From NCBI GenBank assembly GCA_913041125.1, contig CAJWHM010000003.1:1-64000 (forward strand): a stretch of 64,000 bases of DNA, given 5' to 3'. A program made the position numbers and the translations under genes. Positions 63,825 through 64,000 of the stretch are shown here, one piece after another. This DNA is from an uncultured Bacteroidota bacterium (GTDB lineage Bacteria > Bacteroidota > Bacteroidia > Flavobacteriales > Flavobacteriaceae). The notes beneath the pieces are model-generated. The model made no database searches, was not told the origin of the DNA, and was given only the letters and a program-made list of their open reading frames with translations. Positions within the stretch are counted from its first letter, which is position 1. Each line of letters starts with the position of its first letter.

Positions 63825-64000
63825 TCACAAAAAATATGATAGGGTAAATGCAAAGATGATTGTTAATAATTTTCTGATATTAAATGAATGACCTTGATTG
63901 CTTTCAAAGAGAATTGTAGTAGAGATATGAAGTAACATACCTATAACAATTGAAATTATTTGTAATTGCCATTTATAATTTAAAGTAAAATAGTCATTAA
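63825..64000 (-). CDS. ZIP-family metal transporter, C-terminal end only
   Basis: On the minus strand a frame enters from the window edge and stops at 63825 (TGA), giving about 58 residues. It holds a membrane helix IISIVIGMLLHISTTILFES, a His-containing loop (NQGHSFN), then a final helix LLTIIFAFTLSYFL. This matches the end of ZIP (divalent metal) transporters, where His-Ile-Ser-Thr and Glu line the metal path. The rest lies outside the window. The neighbouring DUF4294-M42 pair agrees with this call. Confidence 0.75.
   Translation of the reverse strand, partial: NDYFTLNYKWQLQIISIVIGMLLHISTTILFESNQGHSFNIRKLLTIIFAFTLSYFL

Noticed and set aside
1..64000. CRISPR arrays, insertion sequences, prophage or defence genes
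   Set aside because: I looked for spaced direct repeats, transposase, integrase, Cas, restriction and toxin-antitoxin families and saw none; every sizeable gene fits a housekeeping or common Bacteroidetes family.

Overview
The window is almost entirely one low-GC, tightly packed chromosome segment of a marine-type member of the Bacteroidetes, most likely Flavobacteriia. Evidence for this is the AT-rich coding sequence, the gene families and their order (nusB-DUF1573-yajC; M42 peptidase-DUF4294-ZIP; DUF2795, DUF3276, DUF5916; a 490-residue KARI; a 1120-residue SecA without a zinc tail; a fused cyclophilin-FKBP), the N-acylated arginine route (ArgF'), and repeated Bacteroidetes-type promoter boxes (TAnnTTTG, sometimes with TTG about 19 bases upstream). 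The first ~300 bases do not fit: they are clearly GC-richer (50-60% by hand count) with a partial ORF of different codon use, and they meet the AT-rich sequence inside the signal peptide of a serine hydrolase. This looks like an assembly or contig-end chimera.

Layout. 0.3-1.5 kb: truncated beta-lactamase-fold hydrolase. 1.55-1.64 kb: tRNA-Ser(TGA). 1.7-2.5 kb: TauE/SafE permease. 2.5-8.0 kb: minus-strand operon ftsK-lolA-lptF/G-ribB. 8.2-11.8 kb: katG and an NhaC antiporter. 12-14.8 kb: lpd and a Tat-exported Gfo/Idh/MocA oxidoreductase. 14.8-22.7 kb: an eight-gene minus-strand arginine operon, GNAT-argG-argC-argD-argF'-argB-argE'-argH. 22.9-26.2 kb: tilS and dsbD. 26.3-28.4 kb: nitroreductase and aldehyde dehydrogenase. 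28.6-36.8 kb: ilvD-ilvB-ilvN-ilvC-ilvA and gapN. 36.9-44.9 kb: secA, a sterol-desaturase-family protein, a glycosyltransferase and a DUF5916 outer-membrane-type protein. 44.9-50 kb: DUF2795, cobalamin adenosyltransferase, lnt, pssA, lptB, tatC. 50-54 kb: recQ, fused PPIase, redoxin, csaA. 54-64 kb: M14 carboxypeptidase, DUF3276, ABC exporter, nusB, DUF1573, yajC, pyrD, M42 peptidase, DUF4294 and the 3' end of a ZIP transporter.

The genes make a housekeeping picture: arginine and branched-chain amino acid synthesis, envelope biogenesis (LptB, LptF/G, LolA, Lnt, SecA, YajC, TatC, PssA), redox handling, and DNA or RNA maintenance. I see no prophage, transposase, CRISPR array or defence island, and no gene-free stretch over 300 bases.

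The most interesting signal is a short ORF on the minus strand at 22752-22832, in the arginine operon leader. It ends with three consecutive Arg codons next to a GC-rich hairpin, followed by a terminator-like hairpin just before the first structural gene. A Bacteroidetes promoter lies directly upstream. This has the layout of an arginine-sensing leader-peptide attenuator. The first gene behind it is a GNAT enzyme with a Cys-rich tail, a good candidate for the acylglutamate synthase that the cluster otherwise lacks, and ArgF' carries Ser at the residue known to set acetyl- versus succinyl-ornithine preference.
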